Shown: positions 35,901 to 46,215 of the stretch, piece by piece
Layout of the letters: each line of letters starts with the position of its first letter
How positions within the stretch are numbered: the first letter of the stretch is position 1
DNA from: Saccopteryx bilineata
Lineage: Eukaryota > Chordata > Mammalia > Chiroptera > Emballonuridae
Length of the DNA: 64,000 bases
Reading direction: 5' to 3'
Assembly (NCBI RefSeq): GCF_036850765.1
Contig: NC_089496.1
Span: forward strand, 106,165,767 to 106,229,766
The notes under the pieces: generated by a model
What the model was told of the DNA's origin: nothing
The model's input: only the letters and a program-made list of their open reading frames with translations
The model's database searches: none
Made by a program: the position numbers and the translations under genes

Positions 35901-36930
35901 GCCTGACCCTGCAGCTCAGCTGTGTGACCCCAGATAAGCTACTGAACCTCTCTGGTCTGTGTTTCTCCACTTTTGACATGGAGATGAGCACCATGTAAAG
36001 CACTGCTTCTTGGAACATGGTCAGTGCTCAAAAAATTAAACCTATTATTGTTCCTACTATACAGGGCAAGGCCCCATTAGGCTTGTAGAGCACTCTACCA
36101 TTCTGGTAATCTTCTTGATGACCCTGGGCTATTCTGATCAGCTTTGCTTGTGCCTGGCTGGAGGCAGATCAAAGTCCCTGCACCAGGCAGCTGCCAGGTC
36201 AAGCAGAAAAGGCCAGCCGCTGGGGACAAAACAAATGGAGATACCCAAACGTCAACATCTTGCCCTGGGGACATGGAAACATTCTAGGCTACAGATACAG
36301 GGGATGAACGAGAAGCAGACAGTCCTGCCATGGTGGGGCTGACTGTTCAGGGCCTCTGCAGACAGGGAGAGGCAGCGTGGAAGGCGGAGCAGGAAAGAAA
36401 GGCTTCCCAGGGACGCTGGCTTCTATTTTGATTAACAACACTTAAAAGATAATGTACTTAAAGGGCCCTGATGTGCTTAGATTTCTCGAGGAAATAAAAG
36501 CCCTATTTATACTGACATAAAGTATAATTATTCACACTTCCAAAAGTGTTTGAAGAAAATTGGACGAGGGCCACAGATCTAAATATTTATAATGCCAAGA
36601 AATCTGTGTGCTACTGTGATTTGTTTTCTACTTAGAAAATAACTCATTTTTATATTATTATGCAAGTAATACTATTACTCAAACCTTCTAGTCCTAATGG
36701 AAAGCTCCAAGTTCTACACAAAAGCTAATATACAAGGAGCCTTCTAATCACACTTTGTACACCAGCACATTTCTGGGTATTTAACACAAATATGCAACAT
36801 CCTCCGAAGGTAGTTTTACCCAAACAGCTGCAGCAGCAGCAGTGACAGAAAGCTGAAGATGGCACCTGCTGCAAGACCAGAGTGCCCTGAAAGCAGATAG
36901 TCCCTCCTGCAGCGTCATCTGCACCCTTGA
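32950..36930. other. repeat-poor block, candidate regulatory DNA
   Basis: Nearly 4 kb hold only one MIR and no young insertion, in a window where SINEs otherwise recur every few kb. Motifs include an RFX X-box-like GTTGCTATGGCGATTTGGTTAC core at about 33579, a CCATAGCAACAG half-site at 34859, and multiple TAATTA/TTAATTAAG stretches. No coding exon is supported. The regulatory role is inference. Confidence 0.4.
35890..36055 (+). mobile_element. MIR SINE, plus strand
   Basis: CTGTGTGACCCCAGATAAGC, ACTGAACCTCTCTGGTC and GTTTCTCCACTTTTGACATGG show the MIR layout, ending with TCAGTGCTCAAAAAATTAAA. Confidence 0.75.
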
Positions 36931-36931
36931 A

Positions 36932-37042
36932 GTGTGGTGAGGAAGTGTGGTGAGGAAGTGTGGTGAGGAAGTGTGGTGAGGAAGTGTGGTGATCAAGTGT
37001 GGTGAGGAAGTGTGGTGAGGAAGTGTGGTGAGGAAGTGTGGT
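36932..37042. repeat. 13-bp minisatellite
   Basis: Eight full copies of GTGTGGTGAGGAA plus a partial ninth run head to tail. Copy five carries the variant GATCAA in place of GAGGAA. Such regularity implies recent slippage or unequal exchange. The minus-strand open frame here is repetitive (TLPHHTSSPHF-like) and not a real gene. Confidence 0.98.
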
Positions 37043-37117
37043 CCAAGACCCAACAGTATCTGCTTTACCTAGGAATTAGTGGGAAATGTAAAATTTCAAC
37101 ACTCCCACCTCCCACTC

Positions 37118-37195
37118 ATGTCCCTGAATCAGAATCATTTTAACAAGATCCCTGGGTAATTCATATGCACACTTAAACTTGGAGAAATAATGGTC
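37118..37195. mobile_element. MER5-like hAT fossil fragment
   Basis: CTGAATCAGAATCATTTTAAC, GATCCCTGGGTAATTC and ATGCACACTTAAACTTGGAG follow the MER5A-type pattern. Confidence 0.65.
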
Positions 37196-37234
37196 TACAC
37201 AGGGTTTGCACATAGAGTGAAAAGGCGCATGGTC

Positions 37235-37395
37235 TTCCACTTAGAGACTACGCTTCCCAGACTCCCTTGCAGCTAGGTGTGGCCAGGTGACTAAGCCCCG
37301 ATCATAGGTGCTTAGGCTGGTGGTCAGAAGTGATATATACAACTTCTAGGTGCTGGCCTGAAAGGCTGGAGCCTAATTTCCCTTTGCTCCTCCCC
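37235..37395 (+). mobile_element. old LTR-like fragment (head only)
   Basis: CTACGCTTCCCAGACTCCC then TTGCAGCTAGGTGTGGCCAG and GAAGTGATATATACAACTTC match the opening of the same ancient repeat seen at 25605 and 60890. Confidence 0.5.
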
Positions 37396-37571
37396 TTCTC
37401 TGGTGGGTTAGAATACCAAACCAGAGTGATGCCGTGCTTCTTCTTTTCACTTAGTTCAAAAGTCTGGCTGACTCTACCAGGGGCACTTCCTCAGGATCCG
37501 ATAATGTCATTCAATATTCATGTAAGACAATATTCATTTACTTTATTGACTTCTTGCTATAGAAGGAACTA

Positions 37572-37895
37572 ACCTTCTTTGAAAAAGAATTGACATAAAA
37601 ATAACTCATGCACATGGTGAAAAATCCAAATGGTAAAAAAAGAAGATAAAGTCTGTTTCCACTTTCTCATCCTTCAAACTATGACTACGACAGCTCCTGT
37701 GTGCACCTCCAGTAAACAACTCATACCATTGCAGCGTGTGGGTGTGCAGTACTTAGAATCAGTTTCACACAAACTGTACAGTCTACAGACTATCTTCACT
37801 TTGAATTTTTCACTTAATATATTTTGTGAAAACTTCTATTTTAGCACATAACAGTTCTACCTCATTCTTTTTAGCAGTTGAGCAATAGCCCATTA
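37572..37895 (-). mobile_element. old L1 fragment, part 1
   Basis: AT-rich LINE-like sequence (TCTACAGACTATCTTCACTT, TTGAGCAATAGCCCATTATA) continues seamlessly after the mariner element at 38502. Together they read as an L1M-type 3' region on the minus strand. Confidence 0.55.
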
Positions 37896-38501
37896 TACAG
37901 TGTGTCCGTAAAGTCATAGTGCACTTTTGACCGGTCACAGGAAAGACGGTCAACAAAAAATGATAGAAATGTGAAATCTACACCAAATAAAAGGAAAACC
38001 CTCCCAGTTTCTGTAGGATAATGTGGCAGCATGTACGCATGCGCAGATGATGACATAACACCGTGTATACAGCGGAGCAGCCCACGGTCATGCCAGTTGA
38101 GATGTGGACAGTACAGAGGAAAGTTCAGTGTGTTTTGTGGCTCGCTAAATTCAAATCCGTAACCAAAGTGCAACGTGAATATCAGCACGTTTATAACAAA
38201 GCGCCACCACATAGGAATAACATTCCTCGGTGGGATAAGCAGTTGAAGGAAACCGGCAGTTTGGTGGAGAAACCCCGTTCTGGTAGGCCATCAGTCAGTG
38301 ATGAGTCTGTAGAGGCTATACGGGATAGCTACCTAAGGAGCCCTAAAAAACCTGTGTGTTAGCCCACATCGAACTGCACTGAATAGGTATGAAACTGGGA
38401 GAGTTTTCCTTTTATTTGGTGCAGATTTCACATTTCTATCGTCTTTTGTTGCTTTCCTGTGACTGGTCAAAAGTGCACCATGACTTTACGGACACACTGT
38501 A
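37896..38501 (+). mobile_element. Tc1/mariner element, internally deleted
   Basis: A 606-bp element begins TACAGTGTGTCCGTAAAGTC and ends with its reverse complement GACTTTACGGACACACTGTA, flanked by TA dinucleotides (37894-37895, 38502-38503). The inverted repeats extend imperfectly for roughly 100 bp per side, unusually long. Between them lies one 99-codon frame (38063-38362) for a DNA-binding domain. The catalytic domain is gone, so the copy is non-autonomous. It sits inside an old L1, so it is younger than that L1. Confidence 0.92.
38063..38362 (+). pseudogene. mariner transposase N-terminus (HTH only)
   Basis: The 99-codon open frame has a helix-turn-helix region (KVQCVLWLAKFKSVTKVQRE, then PHRNNIPRWDKQLKETGSL) followed by a GRPSVSDESVEAIR linker. 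This layout is known from mariner-like transposases common in insects and related to the DUF4817-type HTH. The DD(E/D) catalytic part is absent: the frame stops right at the deletion join. Whether the fragment is expressed is unknown. Confidence 0.75.
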
Positions 38502-38970
38502 TATCTGTCCCATAAATTAACCAGGCGTCTACTGATACTCCTTTGGTTCTTGCCATTTTGTGCTACCACACACGTGCTGAAGTGAACATCCTCGTACAGA
38601 GATGGTTGCATAACTCTGAAAGGACTTGCACAGGATAGATTTCTCAGCAATGGGATCATCAGCTCAAAGGATATGTGTGTTCTGAATTTTGAAAGATACC
38701 GTCAAACTATCCTTTACATTTTGCGATGTTTCACACTCCCAGCAACAATCTATTTAGTGCCTATTTCTCCATATCATTCATGACACTGATTATCACATTT
38801 ATATTTTTGACAAATTAATAAGTGAAAAATTGCATGTCACTGATGGTTTGACTATTTCTCAACTGTGAGTGAAGTTGTTTATCATTTCACATGCTAATTG
38901 GTGACTTTAATTTTTTCTGTGTTCAAATCCTTTATACAATTTTTATTTTCAGGCTTACATTTTTCTCAAT
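38502..38970 (-). mobile_element. old L1 fragment, part 2
   Basis: ATCTCAGCAATGGGATCATC-type and CACTCCCAGCAACAATCTAT-type strings, then ATTTCTCAACTGTGAGTGAA, match the minus strand of an old L1 3' region. Confidence 0.6.
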
Positions 38971-40639
38971 GGGATCAGAAACCCAGAACAGTTACTTAGT
39001 TAACTGCAAGGATATTGTCCTTTATATTATTACCAAAAGGAAGAACCTCACATGGTAAAGCATTAACTTCTGTATTTCGTGTAATTATTCTGAAATGCTT
39101 ATTGTTATATAGTGTGGTCAAATAACACAAGAGAGAATCAGTCATTACATTTTCTTAGCCATTTTCATAATAGTTTCTGACTTCTTGTTAGCCATGATAA
39201 AATTTAACCTAACTCCTAATAATCTGTCATTACGCAAAATTTTGAATTTAATCTCCGCCTCCTCAATCCAGCAAAAGGTGATCAAATGAGCACTTTTTCC
39301 TACCTTGAACTTCCACTGACAGCATATCAAAACATCCTGCAGCCCTCTGAGACCCTGTTTGCCTGTCTGTGAAGGAAGAGCTGCATGCCCCCTGAGTCTG
39401 CCATTCCTTAGAAACAACATCCTATGAAGCCATGCCTAAAGGAGCTCATTAAACCAGAGCTCAAACAGAATTCGTTTAAGCCTAAAAGGAAGCCAGGCTA
39501 CATGGAAGAAGAAAGATGTTTAACGTGAAAATCTGACAGCCGGTGACCAAAGATTCTTTTCATCAGTCTTATGGCAATAGCACGAATAAGAAAGATACTT
39601 GTAGACCGATTCCATCTGAACTTCACAGTTTCCAAAACCTTCTTTGCAATCACAGAGGTGTCATTCCTTTGTTGGCTGGATCCTAAGTGACATTCTAATT
39701 CCCTCTACAAGTGTCATTGCCCAAAATACTAACAGAAAGTTTGAATTACTCAAGCAAATCCCCACACAACGTACTCTTGACCGGAAAAACCATTTTCAGT
39801 AAACACATTGTTGGTTATTGTGTTAGCATTGTTATTCTGAGACCATTCTGTGTGTGTTGCAGGATAAAGTGAATGAGTGATTACATTGGTATCATGGGGA
39901 ATTGGAATTCTCAACATAGAGAAGAGTGACACAGGTGGATACAAGATTGATCCGGTGGGTAAAATCCTGAGAGTCCTAAATTTGAACTAGAAACATAGTT
40001 ACAAACTCATGTTATAGTTTTGTTTTTTTTTAAGTATCTCTGAAGCTGTCCCTTGAAAAGGCCTAAATTAGTTCCAGCCCCTTAGTAATGAATGATCTTA
40101 GCAGCCAGTTTCTAAAAACCAATTCTCACTAAAAGGAATGGGGACTCCTTAGAGGGGTGGCAGGTCTCCAGAGTGGGCAGAAATTTGCAAGATGAGCTTG
40201 GAACAACTTGTCACATCAAAAAGCGAAGACACTACCAAGGATTCTTAAGATCCTGTCAAAAGGCCATAGCAACAAATCTGACAAAAGCCCGTTGTGCAAA
40301 GATAGGATAATCGAGCAACCAATTCAGGATGATAACTGCAAGGTATTAAAACCCACCAACTCTGCTTAAATCCACGAGGGTTCATATGAAACTTAAAATG
40401 AAACTCATTGGTTAGCTTTGAAATATGCTAGGAGACCAGCTCCTTGCTTCTAACATTGCTAAATAAAAAGCAAGAATAAAGAAAGCCCCTATCTGGCTTT
40501 TCTATGTGAACTGTCCTTTGGGGTCAATCAGTTGGTGAGGGTAAGTTATCTTTATCAATAAAAAATTAAGATAGAACGATAAAATTAGAATGCCACCATT
40601 TTCAACCCCAAATTAAAAAATGGATCTGGGCAATGATTA
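38971..40639. other. no gene seen; AT-rich unique sequence
   Basis: Low-GC sequence with no young repeat and no supportable exon. Some parts may be unrecognised ancient repeats. Confidence 0.45.
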
Positions 40640-41308
40640 CTACTGGCTGCTAATATCAAACAAGAGAAACAACCAGACTTTTTTTTTTACTCTCGCTAGA
40701 ACATATCATCACCATTAAAAAGTCTGAACCTGCATTAAGCCTGGAGATCCAACCAGCCATTTGCAAGAAGTACACAGGAAAGAGGAACGTGTTATCTAAC
40801 ACCAAGGAGACGTCATCACCAAGATCCGGACTTTGGGAAGCTCGGCAGGACAAAGGACCAGGTCTCTTCAACAAATAACTTCCCAGGGAAGAAAACGTGC
40901 AAAGGGGACTTACAGACTAAGATAAACTTAAGAGACCCCCATTTGGATCCTAATTTGAATAAACAATCCATAAAACAATGTATAATATGACTGAGGAAAT
41001 GTGAACAGATTTCTGATGACATTAAAGAATTTTTGATGAGTATAAAAATGGAGGTGTGATGAGGAATGCTAGTGGTTTTGTAGTTAATCATCTTAAGAGC
41101 TTATATAGCTTTTAAAGATACAAACTGCAATCTTTATTGATGAAATAATAGGTCATCAGTTTTATTCAAAATATATAATTCAGGATAGGGGAGGGGTGTC
41201 AGGGCAAGGTGAGACAGATGAAACATCGATAATGACTGGTTGAGGCTGAGCTAGGTACATGTCCTTCATTACATTGTTCTCGTTTCTGTGTTTGAAATTT
41301 TCTGTAAG
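40640..41308 (+). mobile_element. old LINE 3' region
   Basis: AAAACAATGTATAATATGAC, TGATGACATTAAAGAATTTTTG, AAAGATACAAACTGCA and the end GTGTTTGAAATTTTCTGTAAG resemble a plus-strand ancient L1-type 3' terminus. Assignment is by memory of the consensus. Confidence 0.55.
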
Positions 41309-41562
41309 AAAAAGTTTCTTTCTTTCTCTCTTTCTTTCTTTCTCTTTCTTTCTTTTTTTCTTTCTCTTTCTTTCTTTCTTTCTTTCTTTCTCCTTTCTCT
41401 TTCTTCTTTCTTTCTTTTCCTTTCCTTCCCTTTCTCTTCCTTTCTTTTCCTCCCTCCCTCCCTCCCTCCCTTTCTCCCTCCCTCCTTCCCTCTCTCCCTC
41501 CCTCCCTCCCTTCCTCTCTTACCTTCATTCTTTTCCTTTCCCTCTCTCTCTCTTTCCTTTTT
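41309..41562. repeat. 254-bp polypyrimidine tract
   Basis: Pure C/T with almost no purine: CTTT units, then CCTT and CCCT units with CCCTCCCTCCCT runs. The L1 tail just to its left may have seeded it. Long homopyrimidine tracts with mirror symmetry can form triplex (H-DNA). Confidence 0.97.
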
Positions 41563-41801
41563 AATGGAACAAACAGCAATTTTAAGGGTGCTTAGTCTCT
41601 GCTTTCTGACCTGACACTAAGCACCTTGAATGACCCACTAAGTACCTCCCAATACTCCAATCAATTAATACCATCTGAAATTTCAGTCACTACTCTCAGC
41701 AAGTTGACATTCCTACAGTGTGATGAACTACTGCCATGCCTTCTTATACAAAGCTTCTTTGACCTAAAGAAATGCACCCGATCAAAGACACCTTGCAAAG
41801 G

Positions 41802-41802
<1 letters not shown>

Positions 41803-41829
<27 letters not shown>
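41803..41829. repeat. (CA)n microsatellite
   Basis: Thirteen or so uninterrupted AC dinucleotides. Confidence 0.95.
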
Positions 41830-41832
<3 letters not shown>

Positions 41833-42599
41833 GACAGGGGGCAGGGAAGAAGGATATAGTGACAATTCTTGGAATCCAACTCCCTTCCTCTACTGTAAAA
41901 CTGTGAGAGCTCAACGTTCCCTCCTTTGGGAGTCTTCACTGCCAGAGACAGGAACGCACGCATCCTAGAGTATTTCCGAGAGGTTAAATCCATCCTTGGA
42001 CTTGGGTGTGTCAGAGGAGGTATGGCGGCACCCGCAGCAATGGTCCACCCTCAGCCTATGTAGGAACTTTTCTTCTGACCATTTTTTCTCTTCCTCTCAT
42101 CCCTGTTTGGTTTCCCATGAGTGGTTCGGTTCTGCCTATGGTGAATGGCGACGTAACGGTCACTTCCGCCCAGGAACCGGACATTGTTCCCACGGCCAAG
42201 TGTTTGCATCAGAACTGCCCCCGTTCCTGCCAAGGGCCGCTGTGTTGATGACAGCTTGCTACCTGTGCAGCTGTTCTATTTACATATTGCAACAAAGAAT
42301 CAAATGAACAGTCTCATTTATCTTAAGCTATTTTCAATTATTACAGGGTAACAGGGTATATTGATAAGATAAAGTCAGATAGACATTCATCTTATTTTAA
42401 AGGGCAAATATCACTGACTCATACAGGCAGGAAACAAGTTAAGTGTGTTCCCCTCCAGTTCTTTGTGATCACCGACTTCGTTTTCTGCTGGGAAGTGGGA
42501 GAGGAGGGGGAGGTCTGGCTTGCCTAACGGGTGGTCAAACGTGAGTGAGCTCACGAGGGCTGAATGCACTGGGTGCGCGGTCCCCAGACAGCAAAAACA
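41830..42599. other. no gene seen
   Basis: Unique sequence. A 103-codon plus-strand frame (41996-42307) lacks a domain and splice support. Confidence 0.45.
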
Positions 42600-42830
42600 C
42601 AATGACAGAAGACTTGATGGGGAAAACCGGTGGAATGAGATATATGTTAGATAACAGTATTGTGCCAGTGTTTACTCTTCTGATTCTGGGGTTGTATATT
42701 AGTATACAGAGAGAGACAAAACAGTAACAATTAGTGAGCCTCGGTGAAAGGTATGCAGTGGTTCTTTGTATGATTTTTGCAATTTTTCCATAAGCTTGAA
42801 GTTTCATATTTTAAAAATATGAAATTCTAA
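42600..42830 (+). mobile_element. possible old LINE 3' fragment
   Basis: TAGATAACAGTATTGTGCCA, then TGGTTCTTTGTATGATTTTTGC and AATTTTTCCATAAGCTTGAAG fit a common ancient L1 3' UTR pattern. Confidence 0.4.
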
Positions 42831-43332
42831 GAAATGAGGAGGAATCTGAGAGCCAGGCCCCACGGGCACTTGATTCCTTGTGCGGTCCCCTAGTGCCACA
42901 CTGCCTCCCACCCGTGAGCACTGCAGGGGCCCGGGGGGGGGCAGGCAGTGAGCCTGGGGCTCCGGGAGAGGGGACACGGGGTGGGCGAGGGGCCGCATCA
43001 ACAGTGAGAGCCGGCCGCCCGCACTCTCCGCGGCCAGATGCCTGAGGGCTTTTATTACCGAAGCAAAATAACAGCAATCAGAACAAAACAAATACTCTGT
43101 ACGGTTTAATCTTTATTTTTACAGGACTGAGCGGGAGCCGGGAGGTCTGGAACGATGGGGTCTTTTGGGGAACTTTGTGTTTATTAAAATGGCCTGGACA
43201 CTGGTTCTTATTATTCTTTCTCTCCCTTTGAAACGGGACTGGAAGGGCTGATGCATGGGTGGGGGCCTGGTCCAGATGCGCAAAGCTACGGGCTCTCAGA
43301 CCCCGTTGTGTCCAATACCAAGACGTACTCCT
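42831..43332. other. no gene seen; GC-rich patch
   Basis: 42850-43040 is GC-rich with several CpGs but below what I would call a CpG island. Unique otherwise. Confidence 0.4.
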
Positions 43333-43488
43333 GCCTGACCCGTGGTGGTGCAATGGGTAAGGTCGCCAGTTCAAAACCACGGGCTTGCCTGGTTAAGGCA
43401 CGTATGGGAGTTGATGCTTCCTGCTCCTCCCCCCCTTCACGCGCCCTCTCTCTCTCTCTCTCTAAATGAATAAATAAAATTAAAACTA
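43333..43488 (+). mobile_element. bat-type SINE (short type), small internal loss
   Basis: Head GCCTGACCCGTGGTGGTGCA is followed at once by GGTCGCCAGTTCAAAACC, so about 25 bp between the A and B boxes are missing. The Pol III promoter spacing is therefore damaged. Target duplication AAGACGTACTCCT/AAGATGTACTCCT (43320-43332, 43489-43501). Confidence 0.9.
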
Positions 43489-43861
43489 AAGATGTACTCC
43501 TGCAATTCAGTGCCTGGAGGGTCTAGGTACCCCCCACCAAGAAGGGCTGGGCCACGTAGAACACAGGACCTTTGGTCATGCCAGTAAGAGGACAGAGTTT
43601 CAATTAGAAAGCGTTGTCTAAGAGAATCTTACAAGTATCATAACTATACTACATGGATCTAGCTCATCCTTCTGTGAAGAGAGGGGGAGTTTCTGCCTTT
43701 AGAATCGACCTTTTGTTATTCTGCAAATTCCAGAGTTTTGAAAGTTTGCTTCTTCCAAATACTGAAATGCATCTTCCTGAGACGGCACAGCAGACAACCA
43801 GGCTGCTGTGTCATGATACAAGCAGAATTAAAAAACAAACAAACAAACAAACAAAACCTTT
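43489..43861. other. no gene seen
   Basis: Unique spacer between two SINEs; includes a short (AAAC)n run at about 43832-43855. Confidence 0.5.
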
Positions 43862-44175
43862 GCCTGACCAGGCAGTGGTGCAATGGACAGAGCGTCGGAT
43901 TGGGATGTGGAGGACCCAGGTTCAAGACCCCGAGGTCACCAGCTTGAGCGCGAGCTCATCTGGTTTGAGCAAAGCTCACCAGCTTGGACCCAAGGTCGCT
44001 GGCTTGAGCAAGGGGTTACTCGGTCTGCTGTAGCCCCACAGTCAAGGCACATATGAGAAAGCAATCAATGAACAACGAAAAACGAATGATTGATGCTTCT
44101 CATCTCTCTCCGTTCCTGTCTGTCTGTCCCTTTCTATCCCTCTCTTTGACTCTCTGTCTCTGTAAAAAAAAAAAA
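43862..44175 (+). mobile_element. bat-type SINE (long type)
   Basis: GCCTGACCAGGCAGTGGTGC head, GGTTCAAGACCCCG B box, CTTGAGC/AAGGTCGCTGG body and poly-A. No clear target duplication. Its A tail abuts an old L1. Confidence 0.9.
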
Positions 44176-44885
44176 AATTAATTGTGATAAAATGCACATG
44201 ACATAAAATTTAGCATCTTAGCCAATTTTAAGGGTAGGAGTCAGTAGGGTTAGGTATACTCACATTGTTGTACAACCAATTTCCAGAACTGTTTCATCTT
44301 GTAAAACTGAAAACTGTCCCCACAAAGCATTTTCCCATCTCTCCCTCCCCCCAGCTCCTGGCAACAGCAACTCCAGTCCGTCTCCACGAACTCGGCTGCT
44401 CTAGGTATGTACGTGGAATCAGACGGTCTCGGTCCCTTTGTGACGAGCTTATTTCCCTCCGCACAATGTTCTTGAGGCTCATGCATGCTGTGACCGCCGC
44501 CCAACACTTCCTTCCTTCTTAGTGAAGGCTGGGTAATATTCTACCGTGTGTATCACGTTTTGTTCATCCGCTTGCCCGCAGTTAGACGCCTGGGCTGCCC
44601 TCACCCCGGCTGCTGTGAGGAACGCGGCCAGGAACATGGGTGCACAGATATCTTTTTGGGATCCTGCTTTCAATTCTTCCAGATCGATACCCAGAAGTAC
44701 GATTGCTGGATCATAGGGTGATTCTATTTTTAATTTTTTGAGGAACCACCTTACTGTTTTGCAGAGCTGGGCCATTTTATATTCTACACAACAAGAATGT
44801 GCTAGAGTGCTGATTTCTCTGCCTTCTTGCTATTTTTTTGGGGGGGGTTGTTTGTTTTGGTTTTTGATAGTAGCCATCCTAATGG
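44176..44885 (-). mobile_element. old L1 3' half, minus strand
   Basis: AACTGAAAACTGTCCCCACA, CCCAGCTCCTGGCAACAGC, GGAACATGGGTGCACAGATA and TTTTTGAGGAACCACCTTAC mark the L1M 3' part. The minus-strand frame 44479-44775 is the decayed ORF2 C-terminus ([16 protein letters not shown]). Confidence 0.9.
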
Positions 44886-45289
44886 GGGTTTAAGACTGAA
44901 CATCTAAGTTTAGTATTTACTTGTATAATAAAAAGCTGACTCAGCCTAAGAAAAGTCAGGAATTAACGAGAAGGTCTAGAAGGCACGATCGTATTTTAGG
45001 TAGAAATGTCCTTTGCCAATGATTCAGCAAGACATCGGCTGGATTAGGGGGGAAGACTGCAGCCCTTCGCACTGGCTGGGCTGAGAGCTGATGGGTGCGT
45101 GAACCTCACGGGTGACCATCCACTCAGCCATGACCACGCCCCACCGCCACTGAAAGTGCCCCGTGGGCTGCAGGGAAGCAGCTTCCCGCTCCCAGCGGCA
45201 GGCCGGCGGTCGGAGCCCACCCTCCGTGAGACGCCGAGTACTGGCCTGTGCAGCTGGGTCACCCATGACTTTCAAGTTCTCTGTATTTC
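44886..45289. other. no gene seen
   Basis: Unique sequence with overlapping frames on both strands in its GC-rich half. Confidence 0.45.
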
Positions 45290-45548
45290 AGCCAAATTAC
45301 ACTGTCTGCAGCTCTCCAAACATGGCCCAATGTTTCTGCCTCTGCACAGGGTCTTACGCCTCTCCTCCTGCCAGGAACGCCCGGCCCGTCCTTTCCTAAC
45401 TTTGAGTGCGGGTCCAAGATCAACTCCCTCAAGAAACCGCTCTGATCGCCTTCAGTCAGAGGCTGGCTTGTCCTCCCAGGAACACGCACACGATTCCTTC
45501 TGTGCTCTTAGGCCAGTTTGCGTTCCATCTCGTGGTCCTGAGTCCGTC
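45290..45548 (+). mobile_element. L2 LINE fragment, part 1
   Basis: TTTCTGCCTCTGCACAGGGT, CTGCCAGGAACGCCCGGCCC and the TCAGAGGCTGG string resemble the L2 3' region. The hAT at 45557 interrupts it and similar sequence resumes at 45862. Confidence 0.5.
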
Positions 45549-45556
45549 CTCCAGAG

Positions 45557-45861
45557 CAGTGGTCCCAACCCCCGGGCCGCGGACCGGTACCGGGCCGTGG
45601 GCCATTTGGTACCGGTCCACAGAGAAAGAATAAATAACTTACATTATTTCCATTTTATTTATATAATATTTAAGTCTGAACGATGTTTTATTTTTTAAAA
45701 ATGACCAGATTCCCTCTGTTACATCCGTCTAAGACTCACTCTTGATGCTTGTCTCGGTCACGTGATACATTTATCCGTCCCACCCTAAAGGCTGGTCCGT
45801 GAAAATATTTTCTGATGTTAAATATTTGGTCCGTGGCCCAAAAAAGGTTAGGGGCCAGTGC
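45557..45861. mobile_element. non-autonomous hAT (MITE), complete
   Basis: A 305-bp copy of the family at 7414-7708. Termini CAGTGGTCCCAACCC and GGTTAGGGGCCAGTG carry a few mutations. Target duplication CTCCAGAG/CTCTAGAG (45549-45556, 45862-45869, one mismatch). It has TAATATTTAAG-type and TATTTGG-type insertions relative to the 7.4-kb copy. Confidence 0.93.
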
Positions 45862-46215
45862 TCTAGAGGGCAAACTCCAAGGACACGACTGGTCCGTCTC
45901 TGAACCCGTCCTAACCTCATGCGTTCGTGTGTCCACAGTTCCATTCACACGTAACTCGCAGTGACTGTCACTGCTTCCAAGGGCCTTCCTCCCCCAAACA
46001 CCCCGCCCACTGGCCCTTTGTACCACTGGGCACAGCCCGGCATGGCTGCTTGTCTGTCCACCTGTATACCGCCCGGCTCTCCCCTAGGATGGAATTCCAA
46101 GAAGATGGTGACGCAGTCGGCCTTGTTCACCTCGGTGGCAAGCAGAACACATGGCACAGAACAGGTGCTCAGACGGCGGCTGCTTGGCTAAGTCAATCAG
46201 TAAATGAATGAGTGA
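45862..46215 (+). mobile_element. L2 LINE fragment, part 2
   Basis: GAGGGCAAACTCCAAGGACAC, then ACATGGCACAGAACAGGTGCTC and TCAGTAAATGAATGAGTGAG are the typical L2 3' end. Confidence 0.65.

Noticed and set aside
36932..37042. CRISPR-like regular repeats
   Set aside because: The units are head to tail with no spacers, and the context is mammalian. It is a minisatellite.
41199..41614. Lys/Glu/Arg-rich or Phe/Leu/Ser-rich long frames
   Set aside because: They are translations of the polypyrimidine tract.
45099..45698. 199-codon plus-strand open frame
   Set aside because: It crosses L2 and hAT sequence (45557 onward), overlaps frames on the other strand and has no domain.
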